A stretch of DNA of 64,000 bases from Lentinula raphanica (taxonomy: Eukaryota > Basidiomycota > Agaricomycetes > Agaricales > Omphalotaceae): positions 1,550,001-1,614,000 of the forward strand of contig JANVFP010000005.1 of the NCBI GenBank assembly GCA_027919835.1, in the 5' to 3' direction. The notes under the pieces were generated by a model, which worked only from the letters and a program-made list of their open reading frames with translations, was not told the DNA's origin and searched no databases. Numbering within the stretch: the stretch's first letter is position 1; each line of letters starts with the position of its first letter. Below, piece after piece: positions 54,299-64,000 of the stretch. The position numbers and the translations under genes are program-made.

Positions 54299-55497
54299 AC
54301 GAAACTCGCGGGACAAGTCGAAGAATCCTTGTCTTTTCTCACCTATGGCCTTCTAGGAAACTGAAATTCCTACGATCAAAGGTAATGCTACTAGGATAAT
54401 CCAGATGAGAGTGGGTGTGCTGATATCGGCACAGAAGAGTATCAGGCCCTTTTGGAAAGAGTAACACGGAACCGATGGGACCTTCGCCAATGGTACGATG
54501 TCGGATGCGATGCATAATATCTCTGTGCCAATTCGAACCGATTGCGCTTGAACTCTAGCCAATTGGACCAGATTGGACCTCCACAAGGGATTGTCGAAGG
54601 TTGAGTTAGAACTCAGCCATGACATGTGCATGACAGCCTATGACAGCCTATTCAACAATTTCTGACTCGACTGTGGACGCCCAAAGAAGCCTAAAATACA
54701 GACTAAACATATGGTGAGTTAGAGGAGGCTATACTCATGATGGGCTATCATGCGTAGAATCTACGGTGTGTGAAGATTCACAGAAGCTATGATGGATCAT
54801 CGAGATATTCATGGTTTTCCAGGTGTTGCAGCAATAATCGATGAAGATCCGGAAAAAAGCCATGGATGAAGGTGGATATTCACCTTACACGAGCCCGACT
54901 GTATCCCTGTTCATTGATGGAATCCGTCATTCGTACTTCGCTCGTCGCGGCAGTGCTTTCGGTGTATTCTATTCCACGTACACGTTCCGCGCCAAAAACT
55001 CAAGGGCCAAGCGTGGATATTCCATAGGATGAACAGATGGATATGATAATGTCATGTTTTAAGGTACAGTGGGTCCTCTGTATGTTCAGCCGATGGACGT
55101 TATCAAACTCTTTCAAAGGTGTGCAACGGGAACGCGTACACATTCGGCATCAAATGGATCTTCTAAATTGTTCTAATTTCTTGGTCTTCTCTGATTCAGC
55201 AGCAAGAATCGTCTCGACTCTCGGCAGGCTCGCATGCAGTACATCTTTCTTAGATGTATGGTGCAGATGATCATTAGCGAATACTCACGACTGCGAGAGT
55301 CATCTGCTATGCAACGTATGTCTTCTAGCTTGGTCATGATTGTACTCTTCTGTTCTAGAAGACCTGCGCGGCGCTGCGCTGTATGTACGGTCACAGAACC
55401 GTAATTGTCACAAGGCAGAACACAGCGAATAACCACTGTATCGTTGTACTCGAACGGAGATTAAACACCCTTTCCATACTTATGGACACCTTTCAAT

Positions 55498-55976
55498 GAA
55501 ATCTGCATTTTCGAAGAAGTGCAAATCGCGAAAGCAAAGTGAGCTCTCCATTGTTCTTGTGGGTGATGACGAAGTAAGTACGGTCGTTCAAATTCGCAAT
55601 GCTCCTCCACAACTTCTACGCGGCTTCATTCAAGGGCACGAATGTATCTGAGGTGAGCTGTGGCCGGACTTTCTAGGTTGTGAAACAGCCACACTTTTTG
55701 GCAGTTCCTCGAATCATCTAGGAGTTCACTCGACTCATTTCCCCCTGATGATGTTGCATACCTTTCATTCAACGAGATGGTGACAGACACGTTTCCTTCA
55801 ACGGAATTTTCCGTCTCGAACGAGCTTTTTGGTTTGAAAACATTGCATTCTGACAGTACAAGACCTCCTCGGCGACGCCTTGCGCAACTAATCCGGCATA
55901 AATACGCAGCCTCAATCAATTCAGTTGGCCAATCTGTAGGCGCCAAAAAGAACATCATCAACACCTTGCTGCCATG
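55498..55976 (+). CDS. Possible small gene or gene fragment, unidentified
   Basis: The ATG at 55498 opens MKSAFSKKCKSRKQSELSIV, LVGDDE and is followed by a strong GTAAGT donor. Acceptors near 55678 or within the next 70 bp lead to frames reading VVKQPHFLAVPRII or, further on, TFWQFLESSRSSLDSFPPDD and LRRRLAQLIRHKYAASIN-like sequence (PPRRRLAQLIRHKYAASINS) ending NIINTLLP at 55976. The pieces look coding, but I could not link them in one frame. It may be a decayed gene. Confidence 0.25.
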
Positions 55977-56061
55977 ACTTCGTTTACTCCTTTTGTTTTC
56001 TTTTTGAACACAGATTAGCGCTGATGACTTATATCCTTTGACCCGACGCTGGTTGCATGAA

Positions 56062-56069
56062 TATATAAA
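56062..56069 (+). promoter_or_regulatory. TATA box before the gene at 56232
   Basis: TATATAAA followed by a C/T-rich tract, about 165 bp upstream of the ATG at 56232. A pyrimidine-rich leader after TATA is common in strongly expressed fungal genes. Confidence 0.5.
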
Positions 56070-56231
56070 CCCCCCTTGTTCCCTCCATTGGCTTTGGCTA
56101 AAAAATTTTCTCCCTTCCTCCCATCGATTGCTCTCCCTCTACAGAATACCATCCACAGCCTATATCGCAAATAACACTTCCCATCTGCACCCATCTGACA
56201 CTATCTCACTCTATCTCACTACAAAGATACC

Positions 56232-56853
56232 ATGACCGACAGACATCTGCTAAGCAGCCACCGGGACTGTGTTCTGAGTCCGTTGGACGATGAATTCCCC
56301 CTGCTCAAAAATTTCGAGCCAAGCTTCGACTCACAGGCTATGTTGTGGGAACGAGCACAGGCTCAGATCGAGCTTATCACGCCGAACAGTACGTTCATCG
56401 TTTCGAGGGACTGCAACGCGTGTGGCTAACTTTTGATGCTCGTTGTCTCTTCCCCAGCCATTGCCCTTGAGTCCATTGATATCGGAGTGCGACGAAGATT
56501 TGGTCCAAGCCTGAGACCCCCGAAGCGTCTTGATATAGACAATGCTGCGTTCACACTAGCACTGGATATTCAAAACGACGAATCAAAGCAACGGCCCTCA
56601 TCACCGTCAGGTACGTTCTCACTTGTTTGGTTTCATTGGATTCAAGCTGAAGGAGTGTCTCTGAATAGCAATGAAGTTCTACTCTGGCTATCATACTTAT
56701 GTCCCATCTCCACCTTCTCCGCTCCTCACGTTGGCACCCACTTCGAATGCGATTGATTTGTTCGCGCGGCAGCAGTGTGGCACAAGGTCGCCGCCGCCTT
56801 CGCGACCACTCGCGACGAGCCCTCGGTGGAACATGCTGAGCTTCGCCACATGA
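56232..56853 (+). CDS. Hypothetical protein, three exons
   Basis: The ATG at 56232 opens MTDRHLLSSHRDCVLSPLDD, FPLLKNFEPSFDSQAMLWER and AQAQIELITPN. A GTACGT intron (about 56391-56458) joins TIALESIDIGVRRRFGPSLR, PPKRLDIDNAAFTLALDIQN. A second GTACGT intron joins AMKFYSGYHTYVPSPPSPLL and a Pro/Ser-rich tail ending MLSFAT at 56853. Total length is about 150 residues with no membrane segment. Clean splice phases, the upstream TATA box and a good leader support a real gene. No domain is recognised. Confidence 0.55.
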
Positions 56854-57194
56854 GTGGCAACTTATCCTTGCATTCACATACATATTTGTATTTCTACCAT
56901 TGCGCTTTCTTGTCTGTACATACTACATACCTGTCTTCATCGACGACACTGCTATGTCCACATCCCTCTTTGTTCTTACTTTATTTACAGCTTATTCATA
57001 TCTAGCAGTCTGAAACTTCTTGTATATACCCTGCTCATATTCTTGCAATTGCTATCGCGCGCGCTGTCGAGTGTTAGATACATAGTATAATGATAATGTT
57101 GTTTGATTGTTTGACTGAATGGCAGCGAATGGCCATTGCAGAGCATAGCAGCGGTCAATAACTTTAAGGGATATGAGATCTATGAGAGACTGTA
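56854..57194. other. Convergent 3' interval
   Basis: T/C-rich sequence (56870-57010) and AT-rich sequence between two convergent stops. No gene is seen. Confidence 0.45.
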
Positions 57195-58503
57195 CTAGAG
57201 CCCGACTACACGCCCAAGGCTGTTAATAAACCAACCCGGCCTTATAGGAACATTCATATTCGCAACCGTGTGCCGTTGCGGTGTTCCGAGAGCTAATATC
57301 ACGTTGTAGACCATCAGGGTACGGAGACGCTGCTCGACGGTAGCGAACTTGATGCCACAGCTCAAGGGGTTCTTCAACCAATTTTTGGCAACCTGCCAAC
57401 GGTTCGGAATCGTATGTCGGACTTCGAAACGGATAGGTTGACCTTTCGAATCCTTTGGCCAGTTTCGAACGTCCCAAGCAGGCCAATAGACCATCGAATC
57501 CGATTCGTGCACTGTGGGTACACAATGAACTTGATCAGTATGTGGTGAAGGTCGTAGATTGAGCTATGTACGCACATTTCTGACTGTCCGTCTCATTAAA
57601 ACACACCGCATCAAACGCGAGATCTTGGTGAAGCAGAAGCCGGTTTGGAATGTTCATCGCAGCACTAGTGAAAGTGACGGATCCGAGCTCGGATGACCGG
57701 TGTAGATCCAAATCATCAATTCGATAGTCCTATTTTTTATTTGCCATGTTAAGCTTTGAGAAGGGTAGGAACATAATGCACAATTAGTACTCACCAATCT
57801 CAGTTGCTTGAACTTCTGAGAATTCGTTGTGAGGGCGCACTGAGGGCCACAAGAAGGGAAATGTCAATAAAGCTTTGGAAGAGATGGATTATCGTTTCGT
57901 TACCATTGACATACTGGGCCGGGCATCCCTAGGTCAAGGGCAGGTTGATCAGCATCCATTTCGTAGATCATAAAGACTTGTAGCCAACTCACGGGTTGAA
58001 GGGGACAATCCCAGCTGTCGACGTGCAGATGAGTCCCTGTGGACGCAAGTCATCTTCAAGTGAACGTCCATAGCGGAACTTATGCAGAAAAGTGGGTGTT
58101 CCAGTGTCATTAGAATGAGAATAATAGGTCTTCGATGCCAACAATTTTTGTTAATATCGGATATGGTTTTCAAAACCTAGAGACTTACAGGGACTCCGTA
58201 CATACTGAAGTAGCATACGATATTATTCGGCATCTTGGATGGATACGTGTAGTCCGACGGTGTGAAGTCACTGTCGAAACAGTTGCGCTTGAGAGGGGAT
58301 AGAAATTGACTATAGCCTCGGATATTAGCGGCGTCAACGGATCGGGGATTTGGGGGGATGGGACTAGCACGGGAGGGGAACGAGTTCGTCCTACGTTCCA
58401 AACGCGAAGAATCGTCGCTCTGTAGAACAGTGACAGGCGAAGCGCGATGAACTGGAGCGAGGATGGAAAGAGCGATCAGGATATATGTCGGATAGATTTT
58501 CAT
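57195..58503 (-). CDS. Secreted protein, unidentified
   Basis: The ATG at 58503 opens a classical signal peptide (MKIYPTYILIALSILAPVHR, then ASPVT). A Ser/Arg/Pro-rich region follows (LERRTNSFPSRASPIPPNPR; RR is a possible Kex2 site), then NIRGYSQFLSPLKRNCF and TYPSKMPNNIVCYFSMYGVP. Several short introns lie between 58200 and 57560. The C-terminal part reads LRLDYRIDDLDLHRSSELGS, SAAMNIPNRLLLHQDLAF, DSMVYWPAWDVRNWPKDSKG and KFATVEQRLRTLMVYNVILA, ending RVVGL at 57195. Joining of the middle exons is uncertain. The length would be about 270-300 residues. No enzyme family is recognised. It could be an effector-like or cell-wall protein, which is inference only. Confidence 0.55.
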
Positions 58504-59129
58504 TGATAGTTGCTGCAGTGAAGAATAGAAAGAGTCCAGCTCTTGAGTATTCGGTTTTTCGATATGGGAGTAGAGAGCCAGTCTCTTTGAAACTTGAGGG
58601 GATGGATGTAACTGGCAAGTACGATAAATAGCGCACTGATGCTGTGTATGTTTCCAGACTTCAGGTTTGATGAGGCTTGATGGCAGCAGTACCGCTTAGC
58701 ATCGTCAGCAGACCATCTTCTGGAGAGGCTGTCCCATGGAATCCACGCATCTACTAAACGTATGGGGCTTAATCGCGGCTTTTCGTGGTCGGAACACGGA
58801 AGTTGTTTAAAAGAAATGGCACTAGTCCACGTTCGTTCCAGAGTCAAAGAGCAAGAATACTCAGCTTGCGCCAGCTCTACGAACATCCTAAGCATTTGAA
58901 CGAGTATGGCAAGAGAGAAGAACGTGTACATACGGAAAACGAAGGAACACAGGAGAAGCTTGAAGTTAGAAACTGTAAACAGGACAATTACGTAAGAAAA
59001 GTATGACATCAGGCACAGATTTAAATGACGTGACGCTGCGCGCGTCATCTGTGGCGAAGCTCATTCCAACTTGATACAAAAGACTTGCCTCGCCTCTGCC
59101 TGTCTCCTTACTTTCCCCCAACATTCAAA
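58504..59129. other. Divergent promoter interval
   Basis: Contains a 182-codon minus frame (59048-58500) running into the secreted-protein start. It has no motif, would leave no promoter for either neighbour, and I treat it as chance. Confidence 0.4.
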
Positions 59130-60118
59130 ATGGCCGACTCTTGGACTGACGGTATTCTGCTCAAGGCAAGCTTTCACATTGCTTCTTTCGTTGTACGACG
59201 TTCAGCAAGCTCATCGTCTTTCTAGATTGTCAACATCATTGTCTATGTCTTATTCTTAGGCTCCAACATCTATACTGTTGCTGCCCCCTCTGACATCTAT
59301 TTCACTGGCAAAGAAACTTACATTACACCCGCTCCTTGGGCTTTCTTGATATGGTCGGTACAACTCTCATTAGCATCCCATATTGTCTAACAAAAGCTTA
59401 GGACCGTCATTCATATCCTTCTACTTGGTACCATTATCTACCAATTCTTCCCCAACGGAAAAAGAGTCATCATTGACGGAATCTCCTGGCGCTTGCCGCT
59501 TCTTGGTGTCCTCAACGCCATCTACGTCAACCTTTGGGCCAACCACAGCTATATTGCCGCTTTCATATTCGCCCTTTTCGTTTCGTCCGCAGTAACTCAC
59601 ATTTATTATATCGTCAAAAAGCATCACGTCTCTCAGTCGGTCGCTGATGAACTTTTCGTCCACTTGCCGTTCTCATTGTACCACGGCTGGACCACTGTTC
59701 TCGTAATCCTCACCGTGTTCGAGGCTTTCGGAAACAATGCGCTTCACGAAAAAGCTGGAGTCTGGACTAAGGTATTAGTCTTCCTCGCCTTGTATGTGAA
59801 AGAATTTCCCGGAACTATTACCACACCTTGACCTCTGACTTCTCCATCAGGTTCTTCCTCGAAGCCACTTCAGCCACCTACGCTTTCTCTACCCCTGAAG
59901 GCGACCTTCCGGCTTCCATTGCCATTTGCTGGTCCCTATTCGCCATCTTTGCTCACCAGCGCTCGACCGGTTTCATTCACTGGTCTGCCCTCGCATTCGC
60001 TATCCTCTCCCTTGTTTGGGTCTTGAAGGGTTCCTACGGCCTGTTTGTCCGTTCCAGAAGCAGTGGTGGGATCCGTCTTGAAGATCCCGAGCGTGCTCCT
60101 TTAGTGGGCGGTAACTGA
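59130..60118 (+). CDS. Multi-pass membrane protein of an uncharacterised fungal family
   Basis: The ATG at 59130 opens [12 protein letters not shown]. The first intron (59166-59225) appears to be GC-AG (AAG|GCAAGC ... TTTCTAG). Membrane segments after splicing: [138 protein letters not shown]; and [21 protein letters not shown] short cytosolic tail ends RAPLVGGN at 60118. The [10 protein letters not shown] block is loosely reminiscent of TspO-type or DUF1774-like proteins, but I would not assign a function. Confidence 0.75.
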
Positions 60119-60805
60119 AACAGTCCCATGACGGGTCTATATTCCTTGCATTTGGAAACACGGACTCATGTCATTCCGACCATCTCTGTTCTAATATCTA
60201 AGTTCTGTGATTTCTTCCATCGTTTTATCCATCCCGAACTCTCGCATCTCTGTATCTATCTGTACTTCTCAACTTGAATCATTCTTCGAGAGAACCGCTA
60301 TCATCTATGATCCTTTGAAAGAGAAACTTGGAGAAGACACACAAACCAGTCATGTTGTCTGCACTAATAAACAGTAAGGTATAAAGGTAAGTACGAGAGT
60401 CGTGAATTACGGTACGAAATATGAAGCAGTAGCAGTAGCAACGCCCGTGTCCAAAACAATATAGTAAACGGTGAAGGAAGAGTTGTGTCGAGATGATTGT
60501 ACATGAGAACATGAGATGCAAATAGAAAGAAGAGAGAACGTGTATCATAGTACTACTCCCGGAGTAGAGTTCGTGAAAGAAAGTGAAGTCGTGACACGAT
60601 CAACCATCGAACCACCAAACGATGAACACTAAGAGGGATACCAGGGACATCGGTCCAAATCAACTCCCGAGATACATATAGAAGCTGAAGAACAGATAAA
60701 ACATCAGCATGAACCAAGAATCATCTAGCCCAGATTTGAGCACGACTGACCTGGCCAGTGGCCATGGAGTTGAACCCGCTCGATGAATGAGAATATCATC
60801 AACGA
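60119..60805. other. Convergent 3' interval
   Basis: About 690 bp between two convergent stops. Only short frames, no motif. Confidence 0.45.
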
Positions 60806-61716
60806 TCAGATACAGCCCCAGCGGCACGCCCTGATATCATTCTCAGGCGTTACTATCTCTCCGTCCCCGGAGTCATGTTCATTCACCGAAGATGGGATGG
60901 TGATACTACGAGCTGCATCATCCTGGTCACCATCTTCGCCTGCAGTGACATGCTCAAGTACAGGTCTTCCATCTTCCTCCTCCTCCTGCTCCGGATCTTC
61001 CCTGCTCCCGGCAGAACCCAACGAACCCGAGTCGGATTCAGCAACAGTGACGAGCGTCACTGTCATCCTATCCTTCTCTTTCTCCTCAGTCCTGACTCCA
61101 GTAGCAGCAGCAGCAGCACTCGTACTCGTACTCATACTCGCACTCTGTGCACTCCGCGTCGTCTTCGTACTCCTCCAACTCTGCCCACTCATCCTCTTCA
61201 CGAATATCCTCGACACCCTCCTCGCGATCCCAGCCGCGGCGTAGTCGATCGGGCCGAGGTGGAACCCGAGCCCGAAAGACGAGGGCTGGGCACTGGAGGA
61301 TACTGGTGGGACACCTAACCCTGTTGAGCTAGGGGTTGGATTCGTCGACGACGACGAAGGTCGGCCACTGGCAGCAGCACGATTCGAAGTGGTGGGAGAG
61401 GTGGAAGCGTTAGCTTGCGTTCGTCCCGCTGTCGTCCCAGACGGCGTCGACGAGGAAGGAGAGGTCGGAGAACGATCAGCTTGATTGGGGACAGCGGATG
61501 ACGAGGCTGGTAGAGAAGCTGTGGTTGGTTCAGCCTGACGACTCGATCGCGGAACGGGTGCTCCGGATGAGATGTGGAACAAAGACACTGAAAGAGGAAT
61601 GAGAGGAAGGCTCGGTGAGGAGGCGTGAACGGACGATAGGACGATGAATGGGACGTACTGCAAGCTACGAAACCTGTCAAGAGCACCTTCTTCAACTTCG
61701 GTCTGACGGGCTGCAT
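60806..61716 (-). CDS. Ser/Ala/Pro-rich hypothetical protein
   Basis: The ATG at 61716 opens MQPVRPKLKKVLLTGFVAC. A GTACGT...TTTCAG intron (about 61659-61591) joins MSLFHISSGAPVPRSSRQAE. Most of the protein is low complexity (Ser, Thr, Pro, Ala). The exceptions are GLGFHLGPIDYAAAGIARRV with SRIFVKRMSGQSW, a possible short folded or amphipathic region, and an acidic C-terminal part (REDPEQEEEEDGRPVLEHV). It stops at 60806 after RACRWGCI. It is probably largely disordered; no family is recognised. The plus-strand frames opposite are mirror images of the GC-rich low-complexity sequence. Confidence 0.6.
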
Positions 61717-62587
61717 TGTAGGATACGGATGAGAGACGATGGGGTGTGATAATTGACGTTAGATTAGGAAAGAGTGAGTCTTGAAAACTTCGAGCGGTGT
61801 CGAGTTCTGGAAGGTATCGAGCGAGGACAAAGACGCGTGAAAGAGTGATGAAAGGGTATTTGCTTTGTGTGGTCGAGTGGCGGCGCGCGAGGAAACGACG
61901 ATAAAAGGTCTAGGTCGACTCCCAACGGCGTTGTCAGATACCCGACTGATGAGTGCAGAGGAAACGTGAGAGGTGAAAACTTGAAGGCTTTCTTGGTCCT
62001 TTATAGTCTTGCACAAACAACCCGCGGGACAAGGGGCCAAAGGGAGCACGTACTTATTTTGGGAAATCATTGCGGCCTCGTGTTGGACAATGACCAAAGA
62101 GGATAGCCGAACAAAGGAGAAACCCAATATGTACATGTGTGGAGAGCAACGATCTGTTTTCGATCGTGTATGATTCAGGACGAAAACGAACAGAGGCTAC
62201 GACGTTGACGAGCTCAGTGTCTGGGGGTAGGTTTGGATTGGATACGGGTCTTTTTGAGCCTTTTCGTCTTCATCCCGTTTCGGTTCGAGATACTGGCAAT
62301 CGACGATTGTTGAACAAAGGAGTTTTGATCATCCAGTACCACAGGCACCGCACTTAGAGAGAATAAAACATGTGGCCTTTCGGATTCGAGTCCAGTGAAA
62401 GATATTATCCATTTTTTGATCATGATCACAACGAGGCGGGTATCGAGTATGAAGTAGTGTCTGCAGATATGTATATGATAAGTATAGTGGACGAGACAGA
62501 ATGTAGATAGATTCGGCTTGTAACCAGGCTCACAGTGATGAATCTTCAGAGAAAAAGCATTAAGATATAGCATAAAGAACTCTGGCA
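61717..62587. other. Interval between the Ser-rich gene start and the second BTB gene
   Basis: About 870 bp holding the presumed promoter of the gene at 61716 and the 3' flank of the BTB gene. A minus frame at 62136-61759 has no motif. Confidence 0.4.
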
Positions 62588-63596
62588 TCATGGCGTTATA
62601 CACTTGGGTAGTGTTTCGATGCATTCTCGTATAACCCGCAGCGTTTCGGTCTTGTCGTACAGGGCTCGTGAGCATCCCGCTTGGGCACACTTCGCCTGCC
62701 AGCAAGCCAGAGCTTCGGGCCATCCGGAGAGACCCTGATCCAAGATGGAATCACCCAACGGTCGAACATCCATCTCTAGTATGATTTTGTACTTGAGCTC
62801 CCTCCATGTGTGATAATCAATCACAGCACCGCAATTGTTACACGTAGCCAGTCCACCGCTGACAAATGGAGGGTCGTTCAAGCGTTGGCGCAACCTAAGT
62901 CGAGCCCAAACGTCAGGCAAACTAGTATTCATGAGAATCGCAGTGTACGCACCCTTCCCTTCTAGCGCGATGTAGATCGAATAGACGAAGCAGAGCATTA
63001 GACGACAGCCTGCTCAAGTATTTGCGCACTTCCTTATCATACAGATCAAATGCCAGAGTTTGTGTGGAAGCATATTGCGCTTCAGCGTCCCAACCGAATC
63101 GACATGCTATCGCGTACAGTCGAAACGGCTGACCTAGGAGGGAAGGAGTCATGACGAGCAGACGAACGACAGAAAGTGGACCAGGCGTGTCATATTTTTC
63201 AATGGCGTCAAGTAGAGGGTCAATAACATCGTAGGAGTCGATTTGTGGGATAGGTAAACCCGAAATCATTCGGAAAAGGAGTTCTAATGTAGAAGCATCT
63301 TCCTCCAGATAGAAGATGCCATCGTCTGGATGAGAGTTCTGGGGAAGCATGAACATTTGGCGGAAGAAACCTGATGCGGTCTTGAGGTTATGAGAGTGCA
63401 GCCTAAAGTATATCGAAGCGCTTGTGACAGAGTCATTCTTGGCAGCTAAGATGACCTCTGCGTCGGGTGAAGAGAACAGTGAATGATAATTCCTCTCTCC
63501 ACGATTGATTTCAACTAAAGCAGTCGACTGAGAACCGTCTAACTCCATCATTGTGTTTGTCGATTTGCGATTTAATGGTGTAAACGATAGATGCAT
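62588..63596 (-). CDS. BTB/POZ domain protein with C-terminal cysteine pairs
   Basis: The ATG at 63596 opens MHLSFTPLNRKSTNTMMELD; a second Met (MMELD) is an alternative. The BTB fold reads SLFSSPDAEVILAAKNDSVT, YFRLHSHNLKTASGFFRQMF, YLEEDASTLELLFRMISGLP and VIDPLLDAIEKYDTPGPLSV. Helices FRLYAIACRFGWDAEAQYA and LSSNALLRLFDLHRARREG follow. A 58-nt intron ending CGACTTAG (the nearer CTAG would make it only 31 nt) joins LRQRLNDPPFVSGGLATCNN and CGAVIDYHTWRELKYKI. The end has LACWQAKCAQAGCSRALYDK and ECIETLPKCITP, stop at 62588. The C-terminal CxxC and Cys spacing suggest a small zinc-binding module. Function is unknown. Confidence 0.78.
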
Positions 63597-63885
63597 ATAC
63601 TGAGTTTGAATATCTGTGCCTTCAAACGATGATCAGAAGAGGACAAGAGCAATTATTGCAGCCTTGGATGTTATACCTTTCTATCCTTCATTCAAGAAAG
63701 TGCTGGTGCTGTTAATGGCGAAAGAGAGGCGCACAGTCGTGACAGGTCGTGACGAGCGTGAGTCAAAATAACAGTCACACATGTCACAGTGTTCTCCCTT
63801 CCTCTTCTCGATTGCACCCTATTGCACCTCCCAAGGCGAGAATTGACTTGTGAATCTGGTCAACAGAAAATACTATACAGACTAT

Positions 63886-64000
63886 ATGGCTCTACTGAGA
63901 GGCATTGGAGCAGACATAAGGGTCCATAACAGGCTGCAAAATTCTCACACCGACAATTACCACTACAGGTGGAAGTTTATCATCAGTGACTCTGGTAAGT
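63886..64000 (+). CDS. Possible first exon(s) of a gene continuing off the right edge
   Basis: The ATG at 63886 opens MALLRGIGADIRVHNRLQNS and HTDNYHYRWKFIISDSG, followed by a perfect GTAAGT donor at the window end. WKFIISDSG resembles the start of a small-GTPase P-loop (KFIIxGDSG), but the first P-loop Gly would be Ser. This is too short to assign. Confidence 0.25.
   Translation, partial: MALLRGIGADIRVHNRLQNSHTDNYHYRWKFIISDSGK

Larger units (their letters stand above)
54299..56231. other. Long interval with one doubtful small gene
   Basis: About 1.9 kb. Apart from the fragmentary frames at 55498-55976 listed separately, I see no coding signal. An 11-bp direct duplication, TGACAGCCTAT, occurs near 54630-54652. 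The right end is the promoter of the gene at 56232. Confidence 0.4.

Noticed and set aside
58500..59048. 182-codon minus frame reaching the secreted-protein start
   Set aside because: No motif and would remove the promoters of both divergent neighbours.
60783..61318. Ser-rich plus frames opposite the gene at 60806-61716
   Set aside because: Mirror images of a low-complexity coding sequence.
62908..62938. 31-nt intron (GTGCGT...ACTAG) in the second BTB gene
   Set aside because: Too short for a spliceosomal intron; the CTTAG 27 nt further gives a 58-nt intron in the same phase with a CTGAC branch site.
1..64000. tRNA, rRNA, CRISPR arrays, bacterial operons
   Set aside because: I looked for B-box-like GGTTCGA patterns with cloverleaf arms, rRNA cores and regular spaced repeats and found none that hold up.

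Overview
The window looks like nuclear DNA of a mushroom-forming basidiomycete (Agaricomycetes; genus not determined). Genes sit about every 1.5-2.5 kb on both strands and are split by many 45-70 nt GT-AG introns with CTRAY-type branch sites. The families are typical of that group: a fungal G-alpha with an acidic N-terminal extension, DUF6533 membrane proteins, Zn2Cys6 regulators, a P450 and BTB proteins. I found no rRNA, tRNA, CRISPR array or prokaryotic signal.

Layout. 1-8 kb (all minus): 5' part of a G-alpha gene, a long chromodomain protein, a doubtful membrane protein, and a mitochondrial coiled-coil protein. 8.2-9.9 kb: a decayed PPR gene copy bounded by two identical 109-bp direct repeats. 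The repeat is the end of the neighbouring OSM1-type fumarate reductase gene (9.9-12.0 kb). 12.5-19.6 kb: nicotinamide riboside kinase, membrane dipeptidase, UCH37-type deubiquitinase and Mediator subunit 31. 19.8-20.9 kb: a 1.1-kb element with terminal inverted repeats and TA flanks, ending about 40 bp before an SLC35C2-type transporter gene. 23.5-30.5 kb (plus): a Zn2Cys6 factor, a DUF6533 membrane protein gene apparently broken by an antisense gene fragment, and a seven-helix receptor. 30.5-47.3 kb: DUF218 protein, a dual-zinc (C2H2/C2HC plus Zn2Cys6) transcription factor, a CECR5-like HAD hydrolase head-to-head with an Mtf2-like mitochondrial protein, a WW-MyTH4-RhoGAP protein, a 6PGDH-type dehydrogenase, Vts1 and an O-fucosyltransferase-like protein. 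47.8-64 kb: P450, BTB protein, a tiny DMAC1-like gene, enoyl-CoA hydratase, YCII protein, four unassigned genes (one secreted, one multi-pass membrane, one Ser/Ala-rich) and a second BTB protein.

There is no biosynthetic cluster. The common threads are mitochondrial function (OSM1 type, coiled-coil protein, Mtf2-like, CECR5-like, DMAC1-like, enoyl-CoA hydratase, YCII) and signalling or gene control (G-alpha, receptor, RhoGAP, two zinc-cluster factors, chromodomain, Med31, Vts1).

The most distinctive observations are two consecutive microexons (15 and 21 nt) with a GC-AG intron through the G-alpha P-loop; the 109-bp repeat insertion behind OSM1; the TIR element; the antisense fragment inside the DUF6533 gene; and a 64-codon two-exon gene. 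Exon boundaries were placed by eye from splice signals and reading frames, so individual junctions may be wrong even where the gene is secure.
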